A stretch of 64,000 bases of DNA, from assembly GCF_009469595.2 (NCBI RefSeq), contig NZ_SSXV01000021.1, positions 1 through 64,000 on the forward strand, given 5' to 3'. The notes beneath the pieces are model-generated. The model searched no databases. It worked only from the letters and a program-made list of their open reading frames with translations, and was not told the DNA's origin. Shown here one piece after another: positions 30,445 through 39,996 of the stretch. The first letter of the stretch is position 1, and the number at the start of each line of letters is the position of its first letter. This DNA is from Thauera sp. 2A1 (lineage in GTDB: Bacteria; Pseudomonadota; Gammaproteobacteria; Burkholderiales; Rhodocyclaceae). Both the position numbers and the translations under genes were made by a program.

Positions 30445-30474
30445 CCTTGAAAACGCGTACTCCGCGCCTATATT
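30445..30474 (+). promoter_or_regulatory. Sigma-32 type promoter of hsp20
   Basis: CCTTGAAA and CCTATATT are spaced by 14 bases. This fits the heat-shock sigma factor pattern (CTTGAAA, 11-16 bases, CCCCATnT), with a perfect -35. It lies about 65 bases before the small heat-shock gene, so heat induction by RpoH is likely. Confidence 0.6.
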
Positions 30475-30483
30475 CCTGTTGAA

Positions 30484-30530
30484 GCCGGATTTCCGGCAGA
30501 TTTCAGGCAAGGCCTTCCATGCAAAGGAGA
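30484..30530 (+). promoter_or_regulatory. Structured 5' leader of hsp20 (possible RNA thermometer)
   Basis: The roughly 58-base leader has a perfect small hairpin GCCGG-ATTT-CCGGC (30484-30497). CCTT at 30513-30516 can pair with AAGG of the Shine-Dalgarno AAAGGAGA (30523-30530). Pairing that hides the ribosome-binding site is the principle of ROSE and fourU thermometers of small heat-shock genes. The match is short and needs a folding test. Confidence 0.3.
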
Positions 30531-30537
30531 GTGAGAC

Positions 30538-30960
30538 ATGAGCAACATCACGCGTCGTGACCCTCTTGACGACTTCTTCCGCGGCTTCTTCGTGCGCCCC
30601 GTCGATTTCGGCACCGGGGACATGACGACCGAGGCACCGCAGATGCGGGTGGACGTGAAGGAAAATCCGGATGCCTACGAAGTGCACGCCGAATTGCCCG
30701 GCATGAAGAAGGAAGACATCCATGTGCACATCGACGGCCCGGTGGTGTCGATCAGCGCAGAGCGCAAGCAGGAGAAGGAAGTGAAGGAAGGCGAGCGCGT
30801 ACTGCGGACCGAGCGCTACTTCGGCAAGGTGTCGCGCAGCTTCCAGCTCGGCCAGGACGTAGACGAATCCAGGGCGACGGCGAAATTCAACGACGGCGTG
30901 CTTGCGCTGACGCTGCCGAAGAAAGCCGAAGCACAGGCGAAACGGCTGACGATCGACTGA
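30538..30960 (+). CDS. Hsp20 small heat-shock protein
   Basis: A 140-residue ATP-independent holdase of the alpha-crystallin family. The N-terminal arm (DPLDDFFRGFF) precedes an alpha-crystallin domain from about residue 35 to 130, with VDVKENPDAYEVHAELPGMK, the loop around RTERYFGKVSRSF and the C-terminal GVLALTLPKK. The short tail lacks a clear I-x-I motif (ending KRLTID). A strong ribosome-binding site AAAGGAGA precedes the ATG. The heat-shock promoter and the bidirectional terminator downstream make it a single-gene unit. Confidence 0.95.
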   Translation: MSNITRRDPLDDFFRGFFVRPVDFGTGDMTTEAPQMRVDVKENPDAYEVHAELPGMKKEDIHVHIDGPVVSISAERKQEKEVKEGERVLRTERYFGKVSRSFQLGQDVDESRATAKFNDGVLALTLPKKAEAQAKRLTID

Positions 30961-30984
30961 CGACCGACACTCGCTTGCCGTCGC

Positions 30985-31016
30985 AAAGGCCCGCCGGTCC
31001 TCGATCGGCGGGCCTT
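30985..31016 (+). terminator. Bidirectional terminator between hsp20 and rsmA
   Basis: An 11-bp perfect stem (AAGGCCCGCCG with its complement, 30986-30996 and 31006-31016) and a 9-base loop sit between the convergent hsp20 and rsmA genes. The tail on the plus strand is CTTGCG, so T-richness is modest. The AAA at its 5' side gives a TTTGCG tail for the minus strand. Confidence 0.6.
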
Positions 31017-31032
31017 CTTGCGTCGGGACGGA

Positions 31033-31845
31033 TCACCGCGCCGCGCAGTGGTTGGCGATGGCGACGAAATCGGCAACGGACAGGCGCTCGCCGCGCAGGC
31101 CGGGGTCCAGCCCCAGGGCGGCGAAATCCTCGTCGTCCATGAAGTCGCGCAAGGTGTTCTTCAGCGTCTTGCGCCGCTGGCCGAAGGCCGCGGTGACGAT
31201 GCGGCCCAGCAGGGCATGGTCCGAGGCGCCGAGCTGCTCGGGCGGCAGGGGCACCAGGCGCACGATGCTCGACATCACCTTCGGCGCAGGGCGAAACGCC
31301 CCCGGCGGCACATCGAAGAGCCGCCCCATGCGGAAGCGGTACTGCAGCATCACCGACAGGCGTCCGTACTCCTCGGTCCCCGGTTCGGCCACCATGCGCA
31401 TCACGACCTCCTTCTGCAGCATGAAGGTCATGTCCTTGACCCGCTCCGCGAATTCGGCGAGGTGGAACAGGATGGGGGTCGAGATGTTGTAGGGCAGGTT
31501 GCCGACGATGCGCAGTCCGGGAGGCGCTTCGCCGCCGCCCCCGCCAACGAGGGCGCCGAAATCGAATTTCAGCGCGTCGCCTTCGTGGATCGTGATCTGA
31601 TCCGGAGTCCAGGATTCACGCAGGCGCGCGATCAGGTCGCGGTCGATCTCGACCACGTGGAGGTGGCCAAGGCGTTCGATCAAGGGCATGGTCATCGCCC
31701 CCAGCCCAGGGCCGATCTCCACCATGCACTCGCCCGGTTGCGGCCGGATGGCGTCGATGATGCGCCGGATGATGTTCGGGTCCGACAGGAAGTTCTGGCC
31801 AAAGCGCTTGCGCGCGCGGTGACCGTCGGTGTTTCTGTCCTGCAT
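31033..31845 (-). CDS. rsmA: 16S rRNA dimethyladenosine transferase RsmA (KsgA)
   Basis: RsmA dimethylates the two adjacent adenosines near the 3' end of 16S rRNA, a late 30S maturation step. The 270-residue product has [11 protein letters not shown], the SAM-binding [10 protein letters not shown], the catalytic NLPYNIS and the C-terminal rRNA-binding domain ([12 protein letters not shown]). The ATG at 31845 follows AGGA at a good distance, and this site overlaps the pdxA stop. A TTG four codons earlier is possible. It is the last gene of lptD-surA-pdxA-rsmA. Confidence 0.96.
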   Translation of the reverse strand: MQDRNTDGHRARKRFGQNFLSDPNIIRRIIDAIRPQPGECMVEIGPGLGAMTMPLIERLGHLHVVEIDRDLIARLRESWTPDQITIHEGDALKFDFGALVGGGGGEAPPGLRIVGNLPYNISTPILFHLAEFAERVKDMTFMLQKEVVMRMVAEPGTEEYGRLSVMLQYRFRMGRLFDVPPGAFRPAPKVMSSIVRLVPLPPEQLGASDHALLGRIVTAAFGQRRKTLKNTLRDFMDDEDFAALGLDPGLRGERLSVADFVAIANHCAAR

Positions 31846-31853
31846 GCCGATCC

Positions 31854-32861
31854 TCAATGTGCCGCAGCGCTTGCGCCGCCGGCCGCCGACATGGCCAGCG
31901 CGAGCTCGACGGCAGCATACAGGCTGCCGGGGTCGGCCCGCCCCGTCCCGGCAAGATCGAAGGCCGTACCGTGGTCCACCGAGGTGCGGATGATCGGCAG
32001 CCCGAGCGTCACATTGACCCCGCCGCCGAAGCTGGCGTGCTTGAGCACCGGCAGGCCCTGGTCGTGGTACATCGCCAGCACCGCATCGCCGGTCGACAGC
32101 GTGTGCGGCACGAAAAGCGTGTCGGCCGGCAGCGGCCCGACGAGCTGCATGCCCTCGGCACGCAAGCGCTCGAGCACCGGGGCAATGACCTCGATTTCCT
32201 CGCGCCCGAGGTGCCCACCCTCGCCCGCGTGCGGGTTGAGCCCGGCCACCAGGACGCGGGGCGCGGCGAGTTCGAAGCGGCGGACCAGATCGCCATGCAG
32301 GATGCGGAGCGTCTGTTCCACCGCCTCCTGCGTGATCGCCGCCGGGACCGCCGACAGCGGAAGGTGGGTCGTGACCAGCGCGACACGCAGGCCACCGCCG
32401 ACCAGCATCATCACCACGCGCGGCGTGAGGGTGTGGTCGGCGAGGTACTCGGTATGGCCGGAGAAGGGCACGCCCGCATCGCAGATCACGCCCTTGTGCA
32501 CCGGCGCGGTGATCATGCCGGCAAATTCGCCGCTGGCACAGCCGGCCAGCGCACGGTCCAGCAGATCGAGCACGTAGCGTGCGTTGGCGGGGTCGGGCAT
32601 GCCCAGCTTCGACGCCACGGCCAGCGGCAGGTGCAGGACTTCGAGACAGCCTGCCCTCGCGCTCCCCTCGCCTTCATAGCGCTGCACCTCGACCGGCCGG
32701 CCCGTCAGCGCAGCGCGCTCCCGGATCAGGTCGATGTCGCCCAGCACCACGAGCCGCGCAGGCCAGTCCTTCTCTGCGAGGCGCGCGCAGAGTTCCGGAC
32801 CGACACCGGCGGGCTCGCCGCTGGTGACGGCCAGCACCGGCTGCATGGCATCGGCGCTCAC
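31854..32861 (-). CDS. pdxA: 4-Hydroxythreonine-4-phosphate dehydrogenase
   Basis: PdxA oxidises 4-phospho-hydroxy-threonine in the DXP-dependent pyridoxal phosphate pathway. The 335-residue protein has the N-terminal [16 protein letters not shown], the [10 protein letters not shown] motif with a metal His, the [13 protein letters not shown] loop and [12 protein letters not shown], all typical. The GTG at 32861 overlaps the surA stop by four bases. An ATG five codons later (32846) is an equally plausible start. Confidence 0.96.
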   Translation of the reverse strand: MSADAMQPVLAVTSGEPAGVGPELCARLAEKDWPARLVVLGDIDLIRERAALTGRPVEVQRYEGEGSARAGCLEVLHLPLAVASKLGMPDPANARYVLDLLDRALAGCASGEFAGMITAPVHKGVICDAGVPFSGHTEYLADHTLTPRVVMMLVGGGLRVALVTTHLPLSAVPAAITQEAVEQTLRILHGDLVRRFELAAPRVLVAGLNPHAGEGGHLGREEIEVIAPVLERLRAEGMQLVGPLPADTLFVPHTLSTGDAVLAMYHDQGLPVLKHASFGGGVNVTLGLPIIRTSVDHGTAFDLAGTGRADPGSLYAAVELALAMSAAGGASAAAH

Positions 32862-34174
32862 TCGCGGCCCAGGCGATTATCGACGTAGGTGCTGTCGCGC
32901 AACTGACGCAGCCAGTCCTCGTAAGCCTGCTCCGCCTTGCGTTCGCGCAGGGCGGCGCGCGCAAGGCCGCGCTTGCGCTCGTCGGTGACATCCTGCACGC
33001 GGCGCCCCAGCACCTGGATCAGGTGCCAGCCGAACGGCGAGCGCACCGGCTGGCTCACTTCGCCGGGCTTCAGGGCGTTCATCGCGCGCTCGAACTCCGG
33101 CACCGTATCGCCCGGATTGACCCAACCCAGATCGCCACCCTTCGCAGCCGAAAGGTCCGCCGAACTCGCCTTCGCCAGTTCGCCGAAATCCGCCCCGTTG
33201 ACGATGCGCTCGCGCAAGCCGCGCAGCCTCGACTCGGCTTCGGCATCCGACAGCACTTCGGAAGTCTTGACCAGGATATGACGCGCGTGGGTCTGCTCCA
33301 GCGTCAGCGCCGCGGTGCCCTCGCCGCCACGCCGATCCATCAGCTTGACGATGTGGATGCCAGCGGCGCTGCGCATCGGCTGGGAGACCTCGCCCGGCTT
33401 GAGATTGCGCGCCACCTCGGCGAACAGCGCCGGCACACGGTCCAGGCGACGCCAGCCGAGGCTGCCGCCGTTGATGCCGTCGGGTGCATCGGAGGTCGCC
33501 GCAGCGACGCGCGAGAAATCCTCGCCGGCACGCAGACGCGCCATCACCGCTTCGGCCCGCGCGCGGAGCCGCTCGATCTGCTCGGGCGTGGGACGTTCGG
33601 GTGCGCCGATCAGGATGTGGGACAGCAGGTACTCCTGATTGGAGAAGGCATCGGGGTTGCTGGCGAGGAAGTTGTCGACTTCCGCATCGGTGACGACCAC
33701 CTTGTTGTCCACCTCACGCTCGCGCAATCGGGTGAGCAGGATTTCGGTGCGAATCTGGTCGCGGAACTGGGTCCACGAGACGCCGTCCTTTTCCAGCGTC
33801 GCGCGCAACTGGTCGATGCCGATCCTGTTGTTCTCGGCGATGCGGGCGATCGCGCGTTCGAGCGTCGCGTCATCGACCCGCAACGACGTGTCACGCGCAA
33901 GCTGCAACTGCGCACGCTCGAGGATCAGGCGCTCGAGCACCTGGCGTTCGAGCACGTCGGCCGGCGGCAACTCGACGTTCTGACGCTTCAACTGGCGCGT
34001 CGCCTGGTCGACACGCACGCGCAGCTCCTGCCGCGTGATCACTTCGTTATTGACCACGGCAGCGATGCGGTCCACATCCACTGCACGTGGCGCCGCGGCG
34101 AGCGGCATGGCGAGCATCGCGCAGGAAAAGCCGATGGCGAGGGCAGCGCAGCTACGTGAAAAGAGTCGGTTCAT
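32858..34174 (-). CDS. surA: Periplasmic chaperone / peptidyl-prolyl isomerase SurA
   Basis: SurA escorts outer-membrane proteins, LptD among them, through the periplasm. The 438-residue precursor has a signal peptide (cleavage near PLAAAPRA). A SurA N-domain follows (VDRIAAVVNNEVITRQEL), then two parvulin domains (beginning near LLSHILIGAPERP and ARHILVKTSEVLSD, each with GGSLGWR/GGDLGWVN and HIVKLMDRR/HLIQVLGRR) and a C-terminal helix. It sits between its client lptD and pdxA, the common proteobacterial order. Confidence 0.96.
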   Translation of the reverse strand: MNRLFSRSCAALAIGFSCAMLAMPLAAAPRAVDVDRIAAVVNNEVITRQELRVRVDQATRQLKRQNVELPPADVLERQVLERLILERAQLQLARDTSLRVDDATLERAIARIAENNRIGIDQLRATLEKDGVSWTQFRDQIRTEILLTRLREREVDNKVVVTDAEVDNFLASNPDAFSNQEYLLSHILIGAPERPTPEQIERLRARAEAVMARLRAGEDFSRVAAATSDAPDGINGGSLGWRRLDRVPALFAEVARNLKPGEVSQPMRSAAGIHIVKLMDRRGGEGTAALTLEQTHARHILVKTSEVLSDAEAESRLRGLRERIVNGADFGELAKASSADLSAAKGGDLGWVNPGDTVPEFERAMNALKPGEVSQPVRSPFGWHLIQVLGRRVQDVTDERKRGLARAALRERKAEQAYEDWLRQLRDSTYVDNRLGRE

Positions 34175-34219
34175 GTTCGATGGTTGGGTTTGCTGGGGCG
34201 AATCGCGCGGGATATCCGG

Positions 34220-36811
34220 TCAATAGCCGAAGACGCGGTTGGCCGTCGGATCGTTGATCTTGCCATAGCCCGGCACGCTGCGCTTGATCAGGGCCAGCGG
34301 ACTCGAGCCGATGCTGGTGAGGTCGTTGAATTCGAGCTGGAAGAAAAGAGCCTTGTTCGACTTGTCCGCGGTGAGCGCATAGCGGTGCACGGCCGCGCGG
34401 AACACCCAGCAGCCGCCATTGAATTCCAGCCCGCCGATGGCCTCGGTGACACGATCCTCCTTGAGCGAATGCGTGACCCGTCCGACCCCATACCAGTTGT
34501 TCCACAAGGGCCACTGCCCCGACACGTCCACATCGCGCAACCCGAGCGTGCCATCGGTGCTGCGCAGGTCGCGCGCATAACGGTAGCTGACGTTGAGCGC
34601 CTTGGCGAACTCGGGCTGGTAGCGCAGCGCGGCATTGAAGCGCTCGATCTGGCTGTCGTTGGGGTTGTATTGCAGCAGGGAGTCGACGGAAGTCGTGCGC
34701 GTCAGGCGGCCATTGAGCCCACCGAGGATGTCGGCCCGACGGCTGGTACGCGCGACCTCGCCGGCGGTCACGCGCTGATCCTCGAAATAGTAGCGCTGGC
34801 CGACGAGGGCGCGGATGCGCTCCGCGCCGGTAGCCGGATCGATGAGTCGCGAGGTCACCGCGGCGGTGAGGTCGTTCGCATCGCCGATGCGGTCGCCGCC
34901 GGTATAGCGGTTCTCCGAGAAGATCTGCGCGAAGCCGAAATCGTAGCGGCTGGTGTCGAACAGCGGGATGTCGTCCTGCCGACGATAGGGAACGTTCAGG
35001 TAATAGAGTCGCGGTTCGAGCGTCTGCGTGAAGTCGCTGCCGAACAGCGTGGTATCGCGCTCGAAGAACAGGCCGCTGTCGATCGAGAAGATCGGCATCG
35101 TGCGCGTGATCGAGTTGCGTTCGCCGGCCACATCCTGCGGCCGCTGCAAGTCGTAGGTCGTCTGATGGATCCCGACCTTGGGCGTAAGGAAATACGCCGC
35201 GCCACGAATCGGCAGCGAAACCTGAGGATAGGCCGTCACCCGCGTGCCATCGACCTGATTGTTCTCCGGTCCCTCGAAGCGCACGTACTCGCTGTTGAAG
35301 GCGAAAGTCAGCCCGGCCGGAAGGTCGGGACGGAAGGCGTCGAGCTTGAGCTGCGGCAGTCGCCGGTACGGTGAAGCGTTCCTGACCGCGGGGTCGGGGT
35401 TCAGGGTCTGGTAGGCCTGCATCAGCGCCGATGCCGTCCACCATCCGCCGCCGGTGTAGACGAGTTGCCCCTGGCGCAACAGGTTCACCCGCGAGGACAT
35501 CACGATGCGCGAGGACAGATCCTGGAAGTACTGGTCGTCCGAAACGGCATTCACGTCCAGCGCGCCATACAGCGTGGGGGTCAGCCACTGCTGGTGCTGG
35601 AAGGAACCCAGCGCGCGCTCCTTGCCGAGCATGCTGTCCTGCGGAAGCCACTCGACGCGGCTCTCCCCGCGATAGGTGTCACCGAGGTAGCGGAATTCGC
35701 CGGCAAGCTGCATGCCGCGCTTGGACATCAAGTGCGGCGCGATGGTCGCGTCGTAATTCGGCGCGATGTTCCAGTAGTAGGGCACCGACAGGTCGACGCC
35801 CGTCTTGGTCGATACGCCGAAGGTGGGTGGCAGGAAGCCCGACTGCCGCTGAGCGACCAGCGGAAAATCGGCCCAGGGCATCCACAGGATGGGCGTGTCC
35901 ATGAACACCAGCGACGCGCCGCGAGCGGTGCCGACCTCGCGGTCGTAGTCGAGTTCGAGGTCACGGGCCTTGATGTACCAGTCGGGATCGCTCGCCTGGC
36001 AGGTACTCCAGGTCGCGTTCGTGAGCCGGTAATGATTCTCGCCTTCCAGATTCATCAGATCGGCGTGGCCGCTGCCGGACACTGCGCGCGCCGGGCCGCC
36101 TGGTTCATCCGCCTCGCGTTCGCGCGTCATCGAATAGGAGGGGGAGTCGAACGCACCCACCTGTTCGCCAACGATGAGCTCGGCATGCGGACCGGTCACC
36201 AGCGCAGTGTCCCGCTTCAGTCTCACGTTTCCGTCGGCGATCGCCTGATCGCTCACCTCGCGGTAAGTCACTTTGTCCGCGGTCAGCAGGACGTCGTCGC
36301 GCTGCAGTTCGGCCTCACCTTCGGCGACCAGTTCGACGGTACGCGTGCCGCGCAGCCGCAGCGCGGTGATCGAGGTGGCGCCCGGCGCCAGTGCCTCGGA
36401 CGGACTGGCAGGAGCGGGAGCGGCCACAATGCCCGACGTTCCCGACCCCGCTCGCGCCCCGGGCGCAGCTTCCTTCGCCACCGGCGCGGAGGGCGTTGAC
36501 GACACGCGCTCACGCGCCGATCCATCCGCCGCCTTCGCAGGAGGCGTCTTGAGCGATCTTGCGTCGACACCCACCGCCGGCAAGCCGGCGCTGGCCGTCC
36601 CGGTTCCGGCTACTGCAGGCCCGGGGCTGGCGGCAGGCTGCGGTGCAGGCTGCGATGGTGTCGCCGATGCGCCGCCTCGCACCAGATCTGGCGATACCAC
36701 GAGCGCAGGCATGTCCGCTGCGCCGAAAGCGCCCGACATCCAGAACAACAACAGGGGGATGGCGCGCAGCCGGGTGTTCAAGACCTTCTCAGACACAGTG
36801 CTCCCCGACAT
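34220..36811 (-). CDS. lptD: LPS-assembly outer-membrane protein LptD
   Basis: LptD is the outer-membrane barrel that, with LptE, delivers lipopolysaccharide to the cell surface. The 863-residue precursor has a signal peptide (RAIPLLLFWMSGAFGA), then an Ala/Pro/Ser-rich low-complexity stretch (about 45-150). The OstA/LptA-like periplasmic domain follows (ADKVTYREVSDQAIADGNV), then the C-terminal barrel. Cysteines near LTNATWSTCQASD and GGCWVFRAAVHR are those used for the inter-domain disulfides. It is divergent from amgK with 79 bases between. Confidence 0.95.
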   Translation of the reverse strand: MSGSTVSEKVLNTRLRAIPLLLFWMSGAFGAADMPALVVSPDLVRGGASATPSQPAPQPAASPGPAVAGTGTASAGLPAVGVDARSLKTPPAKAADGSARERVSSTPSAPVAKEAAPGARAGSGTSGIVAAPAPASPSEALAPGATSITALRLRGTRTVELVAEGEAELQRDDVLLTADKVTYREVSDQAIADGNVRLKRDTALVTGPHAELIVGEQVGAFDSPSYSMTREREADEPGGPARAVSGSGHADLMNLEGENHYRLTNATWSTCQASDPDWYIKARDLELDYDREVGTARGASLVFMDTPILWMPWADFPLVAQRQSGFLPPTFGVSTKTGVDLSVPYYWNIAPNYDATIAPHLMSKRGMQLAGEFRYLGDTYRGESRVEWLPQDSMLGKERALGSFQHQQWLTPTLYGALDVNAVSDDQYFQDLSSRIVMSSRVNLLRQGQLVYTGGGWWTASALMQAYQTLNPDPAVRNASPYRRLPQLKLDAFRPDLPAGLTFAFNSEYVRFEGPENNQVDGTRVTAYPQVSLPIRGAAYFLTPKVGIHQTTYDLQRPQDVAGERNSITRTMPIFSIDSGLFFERDTTLFGSDFTQTLEPRLYYLNVPYRRQDDIPLFDTSRYDFGFAQIFSENRYTGGDRIGDANDLTAAVTSRLIDPATGAERIRALVGQRYYFEDQRVTAGEVARTSRRADILGGLNGRLTRTTSVDSLLQYNPNDSQIERFNAALRYQPEFAKALNVSYRYARDLRSTDGTLGLRDVDVSGQWPLWNNWYGVGRVTHSLKEDRVTEAIGGLEFNGGCWVFRAAVHRYALTADKSNKALFFQLEFNDLTSIGSSPLALIKRSVPGYGKINDPTANRVFGY

Positions 36812-36890
36812 TCACAGTGGCAGGCCGCCCACCGGAACGACCGTATTGATAAACTCGCGGATTGTACACGAACGCCCGCGGAGAACCCGT

Positions 36891-37931
36891 TTGCACCGCC
36901 TCGAACAACTGCACGCCTGGCTGGCTTCCGCCATGCCCGGCCGCAACTTCCAGCTCGCCCCCGCCTCGGCCGACGCGAGCTTCCGCCGTTACTTCCGCGT
37001 CGCTTTCGATGACGGCACTCCGTCGCGCATCGTCATGGATGCCCCGCCCGCCCACGAGGACTGCCGCCCCTGGCTGCATGTCGCCGACTTGTTCCGCAAG
37101 GCCGGCGCCCATGTCCCCGACGTACTGGCGCAGGATCTGGAGCAGGGCTTCCTGCTGCTGTCCGACCTCGGCTCGACCACTTACCTTTCGGCGTTGAAGG
37201 CAGAAGGGACACCGCCGCGCGACCCGCAGCGCGTCGCCCACCTGTATGCCGATGCGCTCGGCGCGCTCGCCTCCATCCAGCTCGCCAGCCGCCCGGGCGA
37301 GTTACCCGAGTACGATCGGGCGCTGCTGCTGCGCGAGATGATGCTGTTCCCGGAGTGGTACATCGCCCGCCACAAGGACGTGGAACTGAGCAGCACCGAG
37401 AGCGCGATGCTGCAGGCCTGCTTCGAGCGCATCCTCACGGCGAACCTCGCCGAGCCGCGCGTCTTCGTGCATCGCGACTTCCATTCGCGCAACCTGATGC
37501 TGATCGAGCCCGGCGAAAGCCGGGGCGCCAACCCGGGGGTGATCGACTTCCAGGACGCGGTGTACGGCCCGATCAGCTACGACCTGGTATCGCTGTTCAA
37601 GGACGCCTACATCCGCTGGGACGAGGAGTTCGTGCTCGACCTGCTGGTGCGCTACTGGGAGACGGCGCGCAAGCTGGGCCTGCCGGTGCGCGAGGATTTT
37701 GCAGACTTCCACCGCGACTACGAGTGGATGGGCGTGCAGCGCCACATCAAGGTGCTGGGCATCTTCGCGCGCCTGTATCACCGCGACGGCAAGGACGGCT
37801 ACCTGGCCGACATGCCGCTGGTGATGGATTACCTGCGCCGCGCCTGCAAGCGCTACCGCGACCTCGGCCCGCTGCTGAAGCTGCTCGACCGCCTCGAACC
37901 CGAGGACGTCCAGGTCGGCTACACCTTCTGA
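36891..37931 (+). CDS. amgK: N-acetylmuramate/N-acetylglucosamine kinase AmgK
   Basis: AmgK phosphorylates the anomeric position of recycled MurNAc (and GlcNAc), the first step of the shortcut from cell-wall turnover products to UDP-MurNAc. The 346-residue protein has an aminoglycoside-phosphotransferase fold: [11 protein letters not shown] at the N-lobe, the catalytic [11 protein letters not shown] (Asp196, Asn201) and [11 protein letters not shown] (Asp219). The start is a TTG behind a GGAG site, since no ATG precedes the conserved domain. murU follows after 2 bases. In Pseudomonas putida the same pair lies next to lptD. Confidence 0.92.
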   Translation: MHRLEQLHAWLASAMPGRNFQLAPASADASFRRYFRVAFDDGTPSRIVMDAPPAHEDCRPWLHVADLFRKAGAHVPDVLAQDLEQGFLLLSDLGSTTYLSALKAEGTPPRDPQRVAHLYADALGALASIQLASRPGELPEYDRALLLREMMLFPEWYIARHKDVELSSTESAMLQACFERILTANLAEPRVFVHRDFHSRNLMLIEPGESRGANPGVIDFQDAVYGPISYDLVSLFKDAYIRWDEEFVLDLLVRYWETARKLGLPVREDFADFHRDYEWMGVQRHIKVLGIFARLYHRDGKDGYLADMPLVMDYLRRACKRYRDLGPLLKLLDRLEPEDVQVGYTF

Positions 37932-37933
37932 CG

Positions 37934-38638
37934 ATGAAGGCGATGATCCTGGCCGCGGGCCGCGGCGAACGCATGCGCCCGCTCACCGACCACACGCCCA
38001 AGCCGCTGCTCGAAGCCGGCGGCAAGCCGCTCATCGTGTGGCACATCGAGCGCCTGCGCGAGGCCGGCTTCACCGAACTGGTGATCAATCACGCCCATCT
38101 CGGCCATCTGCTCGAGGCGGCGCTCGGCGACGGCCGCCGGCTCGGCGTGCACATCGCCTGGTCACCCGAGCGCGAGGCGCTGGAGACGGCTGGCGGCATC
38201 CGCCAGGCGCTGCCGCTGCTGGGCGATCACCCCTTTCTCGTGGTGAACGGCGACGTGTTCTGCGATGTGGATTTCGCCTCGGTGCGGCTGCAGCCGGGCG
38301 ACTTCGCGCAGCTGCTGCTGGTGCCGAATCCGGCGCACCACACCGCGGGCGACTTCTTGCTGCGTGGCACGCGCATCGTCGCCGACGATGAGGGCGCCGC
38401 CGCGCAATGCCTGACCTTCTCCGGCATCGGCGTGTATGACCCTGCGCTTTTCGCCGACCTGGCACCGGGCAGCAGGGCGAAGCTCGCACCACTGCTGCGC
38501 ACCGCGATCGCAGCCGGCCGCGTCGGCGGCGCCCGCCATGACGGCTGCTGGGTCGACGTCGGCACGCCGGCGCGGCTCGCCGAACTGGATCGCAGCCTGC
38601 GCATCGAATACGGACAACACCCCACCTCCGGCGAGTGA
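37934..38638 (+). CDS. murU: N-acetylmuramate-1-phosphate uridylyltransferase MurU
   Basis: MurU makes UDP-MurNAc from MurNAc-1-phosphate and UTP, completing the AmgK shortcut that bypasses de novo MurA. The 234-residue protein is a sugar-nucleotide transferase with [20 protein letters not shown] (activation and nucleotide-binding motif), [21 protein letters not shown] and [10 protein letters not shown] (metal Asp). It lies 2 bases after amgK, and the pepP start overlaps its stop. Confidence 0.92.
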   Translation: MKAMILAAGRGERMRPLTDHTPKPLLEAGGKPLIVWHIERLREAGFTELVINHAHLGHLLEAALGDGRRLGVHIAWSPEREALETAGGIRQALPLLGDHPFLVVNGDVFCDVDFASVRLQPGDFAQLLLVPNPAHHTAGDFLLRGTRIVADDEGAAAQCLTFSGIGVYDPALFADLAPGSRAKLAPLLRTAIAAGRVGGARHDGCWVDVGTPARLAELDRSLRIEYGQHPTSGE

Positions 38639-39996
38639 GTGACCAGACCATGAACGCCCCCAACGACCTTCCCCTCTTCGATGTCGCGCCCTTCCGCGCC
38701 CGTCGCGAGCGCCTGCTCGCGCGCATGGAAGCCGCCGGCGGCGGCGTCGCCATCCTGCCCACGGCGCCGGAGCGCGCGCGCAATCGCGACACCCACTATC
38801 CCTACCGCCACGACAGTTACTTCTACTACCTGACCGGTTTCCGCGAGCCCGAGGCGGTCGTCGTGCTGGTGGCTGGCGCCGAGCGCAAGCAGATCCTGTT
38901 CTGCCGCCAGAAGGACGAGGAGCGCGAGATCTGGGACGGCTTCCGCCACGGCCCCGACGCCGCCTGCGACAAGTTCGGCTTCGACGAGGCCTGGACCATC
39001 GGTGACCTCGAGCGTCGCCTTCCCGACTTCCTCGCCAACCAGCCGGTGCTGTGGTGCGGCCTGGGCTACGACAACGACTGGGACGGGAAGGTGATGGCGG
39101 CGCTCAACACGGTGCGCGCCAATTCGCGCACTGGCGTCACGCCGCCGCACTCGGTGCGCGACCTGCGCGCCGATCTCGACGAAATGCGCCTGATAAAGGA
39201 CGCCAGCGAGATCGCCACCATGCGACGTGCCGGCCAGATCTCGGCCGAGGCGCATTGCCGCGCGATGCGCACCGCGCGCCCCGGGCGTTTCGAATACGAG
39301 ATCGAGGCCGAACTGCTGCACGCCTTCCGCGCCGCCGGCAGCCAGTACCCCGCCTACACCTCCATCGTCGCCAGCGGCGCCAACGCCTGCGTGCTGCACT
39401 ATGTGGAGAACGACCGTCGCATGGAAGACGGCGACCTGCTGCTGATCGACGCCGGCTGCGAGCTCGACGGCTATGCCTCGGACATCACCCGCAGCTTCCC
39501 GGTGAACGGACGCTTCAGCGGGCCGCAGCGCGACATCTACCAACTGGTGCTCGACGCTCAACATGCAGCATGCGCCGAGATCCGCCCCGGCGCGCACTGG
39601 AACCAGCCGCACGAAGCGGCGGTGAAGGTGCTGGCGCAGGGCATGATCGACCTCGGCCTGGTCAAGGGCCGCCTCGACGACGTGCTGGAGAAAGGCGACT
39701 ACCGCCGCTTCTACATGCACCGCACCGGCCACTGGCTCGGCATGGACGTGCACGACGCCGGCGAGTACAAGCTCGGCGGCGACTGGCGCACGCTGGAGCC
39801 TGGCATGGTGCTGACGGTGGAGCCCGGCTGCTACATCCGCGCCGCCGCCGACGTGCCACAGGCCTTCTGGAACATCGGTGTGCGCATCGAGGACGACGCG
39901 CTGGTCACTGCCGACGGCTGCGATTACCTCACCAACGACGTGCCGCGCGAAGTGGCTGACATCGAAGCCCTGATGCGGGATGCGAACCGTGGTTGA
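38635..39996 (+). CDS. pepP: Xaa-Pro aminopeptidase PepP
   Basis: PepP removes the N-terminal residue before proline. The protein is 453 residues from the GTG at 38635, which overlaps the murU stop, or 448 from the ATG at 38650. The N-terminal creatinase-like domain has [15 protein letters not shown]. The C-terminal pita-bread domain holds the two-metal set: [18 protein letters not shown] with both Asp, [23 protein letters not shown] and IGVRIEDD. pepP upstream of ubiH is the order known from E. coli and other proteobacteria. Confidence 0.95.
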   Translation: MSDQTMNAPNDLPLFDVAPFRARRERLLARMEAAGGGVAILPTAPERARNRDTHYPYRHDSYFYYLTGFREPEAVVVLVAGAERKQILFCRQKDEEREIWDGFRHGPDAACDKFGFDEAWTIGDLERRLPDFLANQPVLWCGLGYDNDWDGKVMAALNTVRANSRTGVTPPHSVRDLRADLDEMRLIKDASEIATMRRAGQISAEAHCRAMRTARPGRFEYEIEAELLHAFRAAGSQYPAYTSIVASGANACVLHYVENDRRMEDGDLLLIDAGCELDGYASDITRSFPVNGRFSGPQRDIYQLVLDAQHAACAEIRPGAHWNQPHEAAVKVLAQGMIDLGLVKGRLDDVLEKGDYRRFYMHRTGHWLGMDVHDAGEYKLGGDWRTLEPGMVLTVEPGCYIRAAADVPQAFWNIGVRIEDDALVTADGCDYLTNDVPREVADIEALMRDANRG

